This document shows, piece after piece, positions 43,599 to 55,037 of a stretch of 64,000 nt of DNA. Numbering within the stretch: position 1 is the first letter of the stretch; every line of letters starts with the position of its first letter. The DNA is taken from assembly GCF_018205975.1 (NCBI RefSeq), contig NZ_CP073577.1, positions 2,356,001-2,420,000 on the forward strand. The letters are read 5' to 3'. The notes below the pieces were generated by a model that saw nothing but the letters and a program-made list of their open reading frames with translations, did not search any database and was not told where the DNA came from. This DNA comes from Erythrobacter sp. JK5. GTDB lineage: Bacteria; Pseudomonadota; Alphaproteobacteria; Sphingomonadales; Sphingomonadaceae. A program made the translations under genes and the position numbers.

Positions 43599-45173
43599 CT
43601 ACTCCCATTCGATCGTGCCTGGCGGTTTCGACGTGTAGTCGTACACCACCCGGTTGATGCCCTGCACCTCGTTGACGATCCGGGTCGCGACCTGCGTCAG
43701 GAAAGCGGCGTCGAACGGATAGACATCGGCCGTCATCCCGTCGGTGCTGGTCACCGCGCGCAACCCGCACACGCTGTCATAGGTGCGCCCGTCGCCCATC
43801 ACGCCGACGGTCTTGACCGGCAGCAGCACCGCGAACGCCTGCCAGATCGCGTCGTACAATCCGGCGTTGCGGATTTCCTCGAGATAGATCGCGTCGGCCT
43901 TGCGCAGGATGTCGCAGCGTTCCTTGGTCACTTCGCCAGGTATGCGGATGGCGAGGCCAGGGCCGGGGAACGGGTGCCGCGCGACGAAAGCTTCGGGCAG
44001 CCCCAGCTCGCGGCCCAGCGCGCGCACCTCGTCCTTGAACAGCTCGCGCAGCGGCTCGACCAGCTGCATGTTCATCCGCTCGGGCAGGCCTCCGACATTG
44101 TGGTGGCTCTTGATCGTGACGCTTGGCCCGCCGGTAAAGGAAACCGATTCGATGACGTCCGGATAAAGCGTGCCCTGCGCGAGGAAATCCGCTCCGCCAA
44201 CGGCTTTCGCTTCCTTTTCGAACAGATCGATGAACGCCCCGCCGATGAACTTGCGCTTCTTCTCCGGATCGGTGACGCCCGCGAGCCCGCCGAGGAATTC
44301 TTCCTCCGCGTTCACATGGACGAGCGGGATGTTGTAGCTGTCGCGGAACAGCGCGACGACCTGCTCTGCCTCGTTCATGCGCATCAGACCGTGATCGACG
44401 AACACGCACGTCAGCTGGTCGCCGATCGCTTCGTGGATCAGCACCGCGGCGACTGCAGAGTCGACCCCGCCCGACAGCCCACAGATTACGCGGCCTGAGC
44501 CAACTTGAGCGCGGATTTCCTCGATCTTGGTCTTGCGGAACTCGGCCATGGTCCAGTCGCCGGTGAGCCCGCAGACATGGCGCACGAAATTGGCGAGCAG
44601 CCTGCCGCCATCGGGCGTATGGACCACTTCGGGGTGGAACTGGGTGCCGTAGAATTTGCGCTCTTCGTCGGCGATCACCGCGAATGGCGCGCCGTCCGAA
44701 GTGGCGACGATCTCGAATCCGGGCGCGAACTGCGTGACCTTGTCGCCGTGGCTCATCCAGACCTGGTGCCGCTCGCCCTCTTTCCAGAGACCGTCGAACA
44801 GCGCGCAATCCCTGGTTACGGTGAGATAGGCGCGGCCGAACTCGCCGCCTTCTCCGGTCTCGTGACCGGGCCGGACTTCGCCGCCCAGCTGCTGGCTCAT
44901 CACCTGCTGCCCATAACAGATGCCGAGGATCGGCACGCCCGCTTCGAAAAAGGCTTGCGGTGCGCGCGGGCTGCCTTCGTCGGGAACGCTCGCGGGCGAG
45001 CCGGACAGGATGATGCCCTTGGGCTTGAGCCGCTTGAACGCTTCCTCGGCCATGCTGAACGGGGCGATCTCGGAATAGACCCCCGCCTCGCGCACCCGGC
45101 GCGCAATCAGCTGGGTTACCTGGCTGCCGAAATCGACGATCAGGATCGAATCTGGAAGATGCTCTGCGTCCAT
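43599..45173 (-). CDS. guaA: GMP synthase (glutamine-hydrolysing)
   Basis: This is a 524-residue protein. The N-terminal class I glutamine amidotransferase has Cys in [17 protein letters not shown] and His-Glu in QFHPEVVHT. The ATP-pyrophosphatase P-loop is [16 protein letters not shown], and the C-terminal dimerisation domain ends TIEWE. All catalytic residues are present. It converts XMP to GMP. Confidence 0.97.
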   Translation of the reverse strand: MDAEHLPDSILIVDFGSQVTQLIARRVREAGVYSEIAPFSMAEEAFKRLKPKGIILSGSPASVPDEGSPRAPQAFFEAGVPILGICYGQQVMSQQLGGEVRPGHETGEGGEFGRAYLTVTRDCALFDGLWKEGERHQVWMSHGDKVTQFAPGFEIVATSDGAPFAVIADEERKFYGTQFHPEVVHTPDGGRLLANFVRHVCGLTGDWTMAEFRKTKIEEIRAQVGSGRVICGLSGGVDSAVAAVLIHEAIGDQLTCVFVDHGLMRMNEAEQVVALFRDSYNIPLVHVNAEEEFLGGLAGVTDPEKKRKFIGGAFIDLFEKEAKAVGGADFLAQGTLYPDVIESVSFTGGPSVTIKSHHNVGGLPERMNMQLVEPLRELFKDEVRALGRELGLPEAFVARHPFPGPGLAIRIPGEVTKERCDILRKADAIYLEEIRNAGLYDAIWQAFAVLLPVKTVGVMGDGRTYDSVCGLRAVTSTDGMTADVYPFDAAFLTQVATRIVNEVQGINRVVYDYTSKPPGTIEWE

Positions 45174-45305
45174 GTCCGCCGACTAGGGAGCGTCCTCCGC
45201 GCTGTCCAGCATCCGGACACACTCTTGCACCGCGCCGCGAAAGGTTCCCGATAAAATCGCGGAAATCGGTGCAAAGTTTGGAACCAACATCGCGCTATTC
45301 GCATT

Positions 45306-45324
45306 TGCACAATTACCTTGTGCA
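45306..45324. promoter_or_regulatory. TGCACAA-n5-TTGTGCA palindrome upstream of urcA
   Basis: A perfect 7-bp inverted repeat with a 5-bp spacer (TTACC) lies 76 bases before the urcA ATG and 133 bases upstream of guaA. The area is AT-rich and promoter-like. It is a candidate operator for either gene. Confidence 0.5.
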
Positions 45325-45399
45325 CTGCACCAGAGTTTCAAACAAAAACTGAATGTCGGAAACACGGCATCGCCCACCTCTCTGCCGAAGGAATTTTTC

Positions 45400-45726
45400 A
45401 TGCGTTTCACTCTCCCGATCATCGCGCTCGCCGCTCTTGCCGCGCCACTTGCCGCCGCACCGCAGACCGACGTGGCAATTGTCGACGTTCGCATCTCCTA
45501 TGTCGATATCGACCTTTCGACCCCGGAAGGTCGCGCCACTCTCGAACAGCGCGTCGAAACGTCGGTGCGGAAGGCCTGTACGATCGAAAGCAAGTCCCGC
45601 TTTACCTATGGCCGTGCGATCCTTGACGAAAAATGCTTCGCCGACGCCCGCGTGCTGGCGCTTGCCGAAGTCGAGCGGATTGCCGCTGCCGAAACGCGCG
45701 CCGGGCGCGAAGTCGCCGCCAACTGA
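45400..45726 (+). CDS. UrcA family exported protein
   Basis: This 108-residue protein has a signal peptide (ITRFTLP-like hydrophobic leader, cleavage near AAAPQ). The UrcA pattern follows: VRISYVDIDLSTPEGRATLEQRVETSVRKAC and SRFTYGRAILDEKCFADA (about residues 28-80), with two Cys likely forming a disulfide. UrcA proteins are common in Caulobacterales and Sphingomonadales; function is unknown. It has its own promoter and terminator. Confidence 0.85.
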   Translation: MRFTLPIIALAALAAPLAAAPQTDVAIVDVRISYVDIDLSTPEGRATLEQRVETSVRKACTIESKSRFTYGRAILDEKCFADARVLALAEVERIAAAETRAGREVAAN

Positions 45727-45753
45727 GCCGCAAACCATTGCGATACTGCAGGA

Positions 45754-45786
45754 GGCCCGCTGGAGCGATCCGGCGGGCTTCTTTTT
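45754..45786 (+). terminator. rho-independent terminator of urcA
   Basis: GCCCGCTGG pairs with CCGGCGGGC, followed by TTCTTTTT, 28 bases after the stop. Confidence 0.9.
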
Positions 45787-46304
45787 ATCAGCGCTGGCGC
45801 ACGGGGTAAGGTTGCGCAATTTGCAACTACATTGCGGATTTTCGCATTTGCGTTCGATGCAATCGAACATCATCTGAAAGGGCAAGGCGGGACCGGCCCT
45901 CTCTCTCCATCCGGAACCGCTTATCCGGGAGCATCGAGCCTCAAGAATGCTCGAACACTGCCGGTCTGCCTGCCTCGGCAAGCGGTCGAATAATGTGGCG
46001 CACCCCCCTCGCGCCCGCGACCGCGGTGGTCGATAGCAATGCGCCCGGATGGGCGCATCTGCATCGACCCAGAAAGTCGGGGAGGGCAGCGATCGAGACG
46101 CGGCTGCCGCAGTCCTCCCCCCCAACAGGCGGCCGCGTCTCCATCATCCCCTCGCGAGCGACGTCTCCTGATTTGCCTATCGCCAAATGCGATTACGCTG
46201 ATCGGTAATTACGTTTCTCAACGAAGCAACAATCTTACGCTTCTGTTCGTATCTGTTACTGCAAGCCCGGCTAGGTGTCGGACGCACACCCAGGAGTACG
46301 AACC
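45787..46304. other. 518-bp intergenic region, no protein gene seen
   Basis: No supportable gene is seen. It contains a run of eight C after AGTCCT, a GCGGCCGC site (46139-46146), and on the right a lower-GC promoter-like stretch leading to the 27-residue gene. A small RNA cannot be excluded. Confidence 0.4.
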
Positions 46305-46388
46305 ATGAGCATTGTTACCGAAAAAGCGATCGCATTGATCCTCGCCCTCGGCATCAGCACGATCTCGTTCAACACGCTGATCGTCTAA
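46305..46388 (+). CDS. 27-residue hydrophobic microprotein
   Basis: ATG 46305 has CAGGAG at good spacing. The 27-codon frame encodes a single hydrophobic helix, beginning MSIVTEKAIALILALG and ending in FNTLIV, then TAA, and is followed 12 bases later by a strong hairpin terminator. Codon use is like that of neighbouring genes. It is probably an inner-membrane small protein; function unknown. Confidence 0.6.
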   Translation: MSIVTEKAIALILALGISTISFNTLIV

Positions 46389-46400
46389 TCGAAACATACC

Positions 46401-46436
46401 GGACCGGAAGCGCCAGCGCACGGGCGCTTCCGGTCC
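46401..46436. terminator. bidirectional terminator hairpin
   Basis: A perfect 14-bp stem, GGACCGGAAGCGCC with GGCGCTTCCGGTCC, and an eight-base loop lie between the microprotein gene and the convergent acyl-CoA synthetase stop. Confidence 0.8.
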
Positions 46437-46439
46437 GTG

Positions 46440-47993
46440 CTATGCCTGGTCGGCCCGGTCGCGCAGCTCGGTCTTGAGCAGCTTCCCGATGTGACTGCGC
46501 GGCATTTCGTCGATCGGGTGCAACGCCGACAGCCGCTGGGTCTTCCCAAGCCGGGCATTCACCGAGCCCATGATCGTCTCCGCGTCGCGTGCATCCGCCG
46601 AAAACACCGCAAAGCCGACCGGGGTTTCGCCCCATTGCTTCGACGGCACGCCCACGACCGCCGCCTCGACTACGTCCGGCTCTTTCTCCAGCTCCGCTTC
46701 GAGATCGCTCGGATAGATGTTGAAGCCGCCCGAGATTATCATGTCCTTGGCGCGCCCGACCAGTTCCACGAAACCGTCTGCGTCGACCCGCCCGATATCG
46801 CCCATCCGCATCCACACTTCGCCGGTTTCGGGATCGGTCCATTGCGCCTCGGCGGTCTTGCCCGGCTGGTTCTTGTAGCCCGACATCATCGTCAGCGAGC
46901 GACCGATCAGGTTGCCGGGCGTGCCGGGCGGCACTTCCTGATCTTCGTCGTCGAGCACCTTGAGCTCGCTTCCGGGCGCGGGCCTGCCGACGGTGTGGAG
47001 CTTGTCGGGGAACTGGTCGGCCTGCAGCAGGCACACGACCCCGCCCTCGGTCATCGAATAGATTTCGACCAGCCCGCCCGGCATCCGGTCCAGCACTTCG
47101 CGCTTCAGCTCCGCCGAGAACGGCGCGGAAGTGCAGTATTTCATGACCAGGCTGGAGAGGTCGAATTCGTCGAACCGCTCGAAATCCATCAGCCGCTGGT
47201 ATTGCACCGGAACGAGCATGGTCACTGTCGTTCGGTCGGTTTGCGCGTGCTCCAGCCAGCGGGCGCAATCGAACTTGCCCATCACCCGCACGCTGCCTCC
47301 GGCGAGCAGCGGAGCGAGGAAAGCGACCATGGTGGTGTTCGAATAGAGCGGAGTGGAAGCGAGCGAGCGCACTGGCAGGCCCGCTTCGAGATAGGACAGC
47401 GCGGTCGCGCCGAATTGCCGCCAGCGCATCTGGTGCGAATGCACGATCCCCTTGGGAATGCCGGTGGTCCCGCTCGAATAGATGATGTTGAACGGATCGC
47501 CGGGTTGTGGCTCGAAATCGGGCGCGCGGCTGCCCGGCGGCGCCATCCACTGTCCGATATCCTCGAGCGGGACGCGGATCAGGTCGGCCATGAAATCGGA
47601 GCCCAGTTCCGCCGCCTTTCCCGCATCGATGAACAGGTGGATCGCGCCCGAATCTGTCGCCATGCCTTCGAGCTGCTCGCGCGTGGCGCTGGCGGTGAGC
47701 GGCGCCGCGACACCTCCTGCGCGCACCGCGGCGAGGAAAACGAGGGCATACTCAACCGAGGAGTAGCCGAGGATCGCGACGGACTGACCGGGATTTAGCC
47801 CCGTTTCGACCAGTCGTGCCGCGAGCCGCTCGACTTCGCCGATCAGTTCGGCCCAGTAGACTTCACGCCCTTCGTCGACGAGCGCCAGCGCATCGGGCTG
47901 ACATCGCGACCACTCGGTGAGGATGCCGATGAAGGAGCCGAACGGCTCGGCGAGGCGTGCCGGCATAAGCGCTTGGGCGGTCTGGTTGTTCAT
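46440..47993 (-). CDS. AMP-dependent acyl-CoA synthetase/ligase
   Basis: This is a 517-residue protein. Adenylation signatures are IIYSSGTTGIPKGIVHSH (P-loop), YSMTEGG, the hinge MGDIGRVDADGFVELVGRAKD and the C-terminal ISGGFNIYPSDLE with the catalytic Lys in RSHIGKLLK. The substrate is unknown; it is most similar in layout to medium/long-chain fatty-acid or cyclohexane-carboxylate-type ligases. The start at MNNQTAQALM lies directly divergent from the PIG-L gene. Confidence 0.9.
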   Translation of the reverse strand: MNNQTAQALMPARLAEPFGSFIGILTEWSRCQPDALALVDEGREVYWAELIGEVERLAARLVETGLNPGQSVAILGYSSVEYALVFLAAVRAGGVAAPLTASATREQLEGMATDSGAIHLFIDAGKAAELGSDFMADLIRVPLEDIGQWMAPPGSRAPDFEPQPGDPFNIIYSSGTTGIPKGIVHSHQMRWRQFGATALSYLEAGLPVRSLASTPLYSNTTMVAFLAPLLAGGSVRVMGKFDCARWLEHAQTDRTTVTMLVPVQYQRLMDFERFDEFDLSSLVMKYCTSAPFSAELKREVLDRMPGGLVEIYSMTEGGVVCLLQADQFPDKLHTVGRPAPGSELKVLDDEDQEVPPGTPGNLIGRSLTMMSGYKNQPGKTAEAQWTDPETGEVWMRMGDIGRVDADGFVELVGRAKDMIISGGFNIYPSDLEAELEKEPDVVEAAVVGVPSKQWGETPVGFAVFSADARDAETIMGSVNARLGKTQRLSALHPIDEMPRSHIGKLLKTELRDRADQA

Positions 47994-48058
47994 GGCACAC
48001 AGGTTTAGCTTGCGGCGCGCGCACCGCAACAGTCGCTCACGCCGAAGGGAGATTGAAA

Positions 48059-48844
48059 ATGCATCGATCGGTCCTCGCGTTTGCCGCGGCGATGCTGGTC
48101 GCCGTGATGACGCCGGGAGCCGCGTTGACACAGGAGAGCGACAGCCACGACGGGCCGCTGCCACCGCTGCTGGTGATCCTCGCGCACCCGGACGACGAAG
48201 TGATCATCGCCCCGGCGCTCGCCCGGATCGCGCGCACCGGACGCGAAGTGCGGATCGCCTTTGCCACCAGCGGCGACGCCGGTCCCGGCGAAAGCGGCCT
48301 TGAACCCGGAACCGCATTGGCGAGATTGCGCGAGGAGGAAGCGCGCTGTTCGGCGCGGGCGCTGGGCATTGCCGAACCGGTATTCTGGGACCTTGGCGAT
48401 GGCAAACTCAGCATCCTGGCGCGTAGCGAGGACAGCCCGGCCAATCAGGCGCTCGATCTGATCCGTCGGGCGATCGCCCAGCACGGCCCGGGCCAGGTCA
48501 TGACCTTCGGCCCCGATGGCGGATATGGCCATTCGGATCACCGGATGGTGAGTGCGCTGGTGTCGCAGGCGGTTCAGGGCATGGGCGAGGCGCGCCCGGA
48601 ACTGCTTTATGCGGCAATCGCGGAGGGCACGCTGCCACCCATCCCCGAGCTGCAACGCTGGGCCACCACCGCCCCTGACCTGATCAGCCATACGGTGCTG
48701 TACGAACCGCTGGATCTGGCGGCCGCACAGGCTGCGACAGGCTGCTACGAGAGCCAGTTTTCCGCCGAAGTGCGCGCTGCGCTCGCCACGGTCTTCGACC
48801 AGTCGATCTGGCGCGGCACGGTGAAGTTTCGCAGCGGATTGTAG
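48059..48844 (+). CDS. exported PIG-L family deacetylase
   Basis: This 261-residue protein has a signal peptide (VLAFAAAMLVAVMTPGAALT). The zinc/catalytic motif AHPDDE is in VILAHPDDEVIIAP near residue 45, and the second ligand motif is GPDGGYGHSDHRMV. The family removes N-acetyl groups from sugars. Export points to an envelope glycan substrate. ATG 48059 follows a GGGAG site. Confidence 0.88.
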   Translation: MHRSVLAFAAAMLVAVMTPGAALTQESDSHDGPLPPLLVILAHPDDEVIIAPALARIARTGREVRIAFATSGDAGPGESGLEPGTALARLREEEARCSARALGIAEPVFWDLGDGKLSILARSEDSPANQALDLIRRAIAQHGPGQVMTFGPDGGYGHSDHRMVSALVSQAVQGMGEARPELLYAAIAEGTLPPIPELQRWATTAPDLISHTVLYEPLDLAAAQAATGCYESQFSAEVRAALATVFDQSIWRGTVKFRSGL

Positions 48845-51505
<2,661 letters not shown>

Positions 51506-51548
51506 GTTCCCCTTGATGTTTGAGCGGTAAACGGCAACATCCCGGCGC

Positions 51549-52724
51549 ATGCCCAACCAGTCGCATCACACCATCGAACTGCAGCAGATCAGCTTCCTGC
51601 TGATCCTCGCGGCGGTGACGATCATGCTGGTATGGATTGCGTGGCCTTTTGCCACATCGCTGCTGTGGTCGGCGCTTGCGGCGATCATGTTTCAGCCGCT
51701 TTACAAGTGGTCGTTGATCAAATGCCGCGGCAAGCGCAATCCGGCGGCCGTCCTGACGCTCACGATCATACTCCTGGCGGTAATCCTCCCGGCGCTGTGG
51801 ATCGGGACATTGGTGGTGCAGGAAGCTCTGGAGCTGATCGGGGCGTTGCAGGACGATCCGATCGATCTCGCCGCCTGGGCGACCCAGATCTACGATATGC
51901 TGCCAGCCCGATTGCAGAACATGATCGACGAAAGCGGATGGACCGATATGTCCGAAGCGCAAAACCGCCTGCAGGACCTGCTCGGCGAAAGTTCGGGGAT
52001 GCTTGCCAGCCAGGCGGTGTCGATCGGCAGCGGCGCGCTGGGTTTCATCCTGAGTTTCGCGCTTGGGCTCTACGTAACCTATTTCCTGCTGCGCGACGGA
52101 TCGCGGATCGCCGAGACGATCCTGCATTCGGCCCCGGTCGAACGCGAGATTGCCGACCGGCTCGGCCAGCGCTTCATCGGGATCGTCCGCGCTGTCATCA
52201 AGGGATCAGGCGTGGTCGGCCTCGTCCAGGGGACGCTGGGCGGCATCACCATGGCGATCGCCGGGGTACCCTCGGCGCTGCTGCTGGGCGTGCTGATGGC
52301 GATCCTCGCCCTGATCCCGGCGGTCGGCACGGCGCTGGTCTGGGTGCCGGTCGGAATCTGGCTGCTGGCCACGGGCGCGGTGTGGCAGGGCGTTTTCGTG
52401 CTCGGATCGGGCTTCATCATCATCAGTTCGGCCGACAACGTGCTGCGCCCGATCCTGGTCGGTCGCGACACCGGCATCCCCGACTGGATCATTCTCGTGA
52501 CCACGCTGGGTGGACTGTCGATCGCCGGGTTTTCGGGCATAGTGCTGGGACCGCTGGTGGCCGGCCTGTTCCTCGCCACCTGGTCGATCCTGCAGGAACA
52601 ACGCGCCGAAGACGAGGAAGCGGCAGAGCGCTATCGCACACGGGTGGGCGTCGATGGCAAGGCCCGGCCGCTCGAAGACCCTGCGGAAGACCACGAACCG
52701 GTTCCCCGCCACGAGAACGCCTGA
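51549..52724 (+). CDS. AI-2E family transporter (PerM/YdiK-like)
   Basis: This 391-residue membrane protein has two N-terminal helices, a soluble middle part (EALQDDPIDL region), and several C-terminal helices containing the family-typical LRPILVGRDTGIPDWIILV and GIVLGPLVAGLFLATW. The family includes AI-2 exporters and Na+/H+ antiporters; the substrate is unknown. It follows gyrB by 43 bases and the M50 gene starts four bases after it. Confidence 0.88.
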   Translation: MPNQSHHTIELQQISFLLILAAVTIMLVWIAWPFATSLLWSALAAIMFQPLYKWSLIKCRGKRNPAAVLTLTIILLAVILPALWIGTLVVQEALELIGALQDDPIDLAAWATQIYDMLPARLQNMIDESGWTDMSEAQNRLQDLLGESSGMLASQAVSIGSGALGFILSFALGLYVTYFLLRDGSRIAETILHSAPVEREIADRLGQRFIGIVRAVIKGSGVVGLVQGTLGGITMAIAGVPSALLLGVLMAILALIPAVGTALVWVPVGIWLLATGAVWQGVFVLGSGFIIISSADNVLRPILVGRDTGIPDWIILVTTLGGLSIAGFSGIVLGPLVAGLFLATWSILQEQRAEDEEAAERYRTRVGVDGKARPLEDPAEDHEPVPRHENA

Positions 52725-52727
52725 GCC

Positions 52728-53510
52728 ATGCGGGCCGTGGTCGAGCCGGGAAGCCAGGCCGAACAGGTCGGCCGGTTGCTGATCGCGGTGGTGGTGGTGC
52801 TGGCGCTGCCGGCCCTGCCGTTCGGGACCTACCTGATCTATCCGTTCGTGATCCTGACCACATGGTTCCACGAGATGGGACACGGCATCAGCGCGCTGCT
52901 TGTCGGGCAGGATTTCCAGCGACTGCTGATCTACGCCAACGGCTCGGGCGTCGCAGAAAGCCTCGTCGACACCGATGCATCGCGGCTGACCCAGGCGGCG
53001 ATCGCGGCGGGTGGCCCGCTCGCGCCGTGCATCGCCGGCGCGGGGTTGATCCTGGCCAGCGCGCATCGCAAGCTGTGGCGGGGTACGCTGGTAGCGCTGG
53101 CGGGCGTGATCTTCGCCTCGGTCATCGTCTATGTCCGCAGCGAGGTGGGAATCGCGGTGCTGCCGCTGGTGGGCGCGCTGCTGGTGCTGATCGCCTGGAA
53201 AGCGCCGGACGGATTCGCGCGTTTCAGCCTGCAGTTTCTCGGCGTGCTCGCGGCAATGAGCATGCTGCGCGATTTCAACTACCTGTTCACCGAACAGGCG
53301 GTGATCAACGGGCGGCGCATCCTGTCGGATACCGGGCAGATCGAGGCTTCGCTGTTCCTGCCGCACTGGTTCTGGGCAGGCGCCATCATCGCGGCTTCGG
53401 CGCTGATGATCGGGCTGAGCCTGAAATACGCCCTGCGCGACATTCGCCCGGGCGGGCCGAAGCGCAAGCCGCCGGCCAATGTCCTCCAGTTCCGGCGACC
53501 CGGGCGATAG
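52728..53510 (+). CDS. M50B-like membrane metallopeptidase
   Basis: This 260-residue protein has a zinc motif HEMGH (WFHEMGHGISALLVG, about residue 48) after a first membrane segment. Several further helices follow, with AAIAAGGPLAPCIAGAGLIL and the DFNYLFTE motif that gives the second metal ligand. The M50B-like group differs from site-2 proteases in lacking a PDZ domain. It is probably co-transcribed with the AI-2E-type gene. Substrate unknown. Confidence 0.82.
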   Translation: MRAVVEPGSQAEQVGRLLIAVVVVLALPALPFGTYLIYPFVILTTWFHEMGHGISALLVGQDFQRLLIYANGSGVAESLVDTDASRLTQAAIAAGGPLAPCIAGAGLILASAHRKLWRGTLVALAGVIFASVIVYVRSEVGIAVLPLVGALLVLIAWKAPDGFARFSLQFLGVLAAMSMLRDFNYLFTEQAVINGRRILSDTGQIEASLFLPHWFWAGAIIAASALMIGLSLKYALRDIRPGGPKRKPPANVLQFRRPGR

Positions 53511-53522
53511 CGCCGGGTCGGG

Positions 53523-54160
53523 TCAGCCGGCCACGCGCAACGTGTTGACGCCGCTGGCCCCGTCGCCCGCTTCGCGCGACAGGCCGATGAAGATCGTGTC
53601 GACGATCCGCGCGAGCTTTTCCTCGGTCAGCTTGTCGCCGAGATATATCATCGCGTCCGGCAGCGTGTAGTTCGATACCATCTGGTTGATCAGCGACAGC
53701 GTCTCGTCGATCTCCAGCCCCGCGAAGAACCCTTCCGCCTGCGCCTCGGCGATGAGCTCGCACTGATAATGGTCGGCAAGATCGACGTAAGAGCGCACCC
53801 GTTCGAAATTGGCCGCACCCATTTCGCAGATGATCGTGAAATATTCGGGATCATCGCGAAAGCGGTCGCGCGATATCACGAACCGGCGGCGAAAGAATTC
53901 GTACATCTTGCGAGTGGGGGAAGCTTGGTGGAGAGCACTTCCTCCATCGCCGCCATGTGCGGTTGCAGCCAGATCTTGGCGACCGCATCGAACAGGTCGT
54001 CGTAATCGTCGAACACCTGTTCGAAACGGCTGCGCGAGAGGCCACTTTCGGCGAGCGCCAGCGAATAGGGAATCTCCGCGCCGCGCTGCTTGACCAGATC
54101 CAGCACCAGCTGCGCGATCCGGTCGCGCTCGTCTTCCCGGGTCTGTTCGTTCAGTACCAT
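53523..54160 (-). pseudogene. TetR family regulator, one-base frameshift
   Basis: The N-terminal frame has a helix-turn-helix (RIAQLVLDLVKQRGAEIPYS, then LAESGLSRSRFEQVFDDYDD). It breaks at five G (53916-53920; C on the coding strand). One more C gives LSTKLPPTRKMYEFFRRRF, and the second frame supplies the ligand-binding part with ADHYQCELIAEAQAEGFF and VDTIFIGLSREAG. Repaired length is about 212 residues. As given, the protein stops soon after the break. Confidence 0.75.
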
Positions 54161-54276
54161 GCCTCGCGCGAGCCTCCCTCGTCGATGGCGACAAGATAGG
54201 GCCGGTGGCCAGCGGCTTAAAGATACATCTTCAAAAAATTGTGCGGCGCGGGAGAACGATTGCCGGAGCCCGACGC

Positions 54277-54906
54277 TCAGACGTCGTTCTTGCCCGCAAC
54301 GATGTCGCGCGCCTGCTGTTCGAATACCTTGTAACGTTCGTAGTCGGGAATCTTGGAGCGGAACCATTCGGCGAGCTTGAGCAGGTCCTCGCCGTAATTC
54401 CCGGACGGGATCATCGGCGGGCCGAAGCCGATCACCATCCTGTCGTTATCGGCAAAGGCCGGGACGATCGGCACGCCTGCCGCCTCCGCGATGCGGTAAA
54501 AGCCCGACTTCCACTTGCCGTCGGTATTGCGGGTGCCCTCTGCCGCGATCACCAATGCAAGTTCCTTGCGGCGATCGAACTCGGCCTTCATCTGCTCCAC
54601 GATCCCGCCCGGGGCGTTGCGATCGACCGGGATGCCGCCCATGTCGAGCATGAAGTTCCGCATGATCCCCTGGAACAGCGTGTGCTTGCCCATGAAATTG
54701 GGCTGCACCTGCTCGGCATGGGTTGCGCCGGCGAAGAACACGAAATCCCAGTTCGAGGTGTGCGGCGCGCCGGCGATCACGTATTTCTTCAGGTTCCCGG
54801 GCAGGTGCCCTTCGATCGTCCAGCCCTTCCATTTGTACAGGAACAGGATGATCCGGTTCACGATGCGCGAAAGCAGCGTGACGTTGCGCGTTTCGTTATG
54901 CTTCAA
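54277..54906 (-). CDS. 1-acyl-sn-glycerol-3-phosphate acyltransferase-like protein
   Basis: This is a 209-residue protein. The catalytic H-x4-D motif is in AGAPHTSNWDFVFFAG, and the second acceptor-binding motif FPEGTR-like is IAAEGTRNTDGKWKSGFYRIA. The family transfers acyl chains to lysophosphatidic acid or a related lipid. A TTG start at 54906 with GGAG upstream is preferred; a GTG eight codons later and longer frames are alternatives. Confidence 0.82.
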   Translation of the reverse strand: MKHNETRNVTLLSRIVNRIILFLYKWKGWTIEGHLPGNLKKYVIAGAPHTSNWDFVFFAGATHAEQVQPNFMGKHTLFQGIMRNFMLDMGGIPVDRNAPGGIVEQMKAEFDRRKELALVIAAEGTRNTDGKWKSGFYRIAEAAGVPIVPAFADNDRMVIGFGPPMIPSGNYGEDLLKLAEWFRSKIPDYERYKVFEQQARDIVAGKNDV

Positions 54907-55037
54907 GTGCGTTGCTCTCCCCGAAGGCGTTCTGTGCCCATATTTGGGGGAGTTACGCAAGGGAAAGGACGAGGGTTGCACCGCAAGCGAGCACTGGAGT
55001 GTCGGCTCGCCGATCCCTACCCTCGCCGGGTCAGGGA

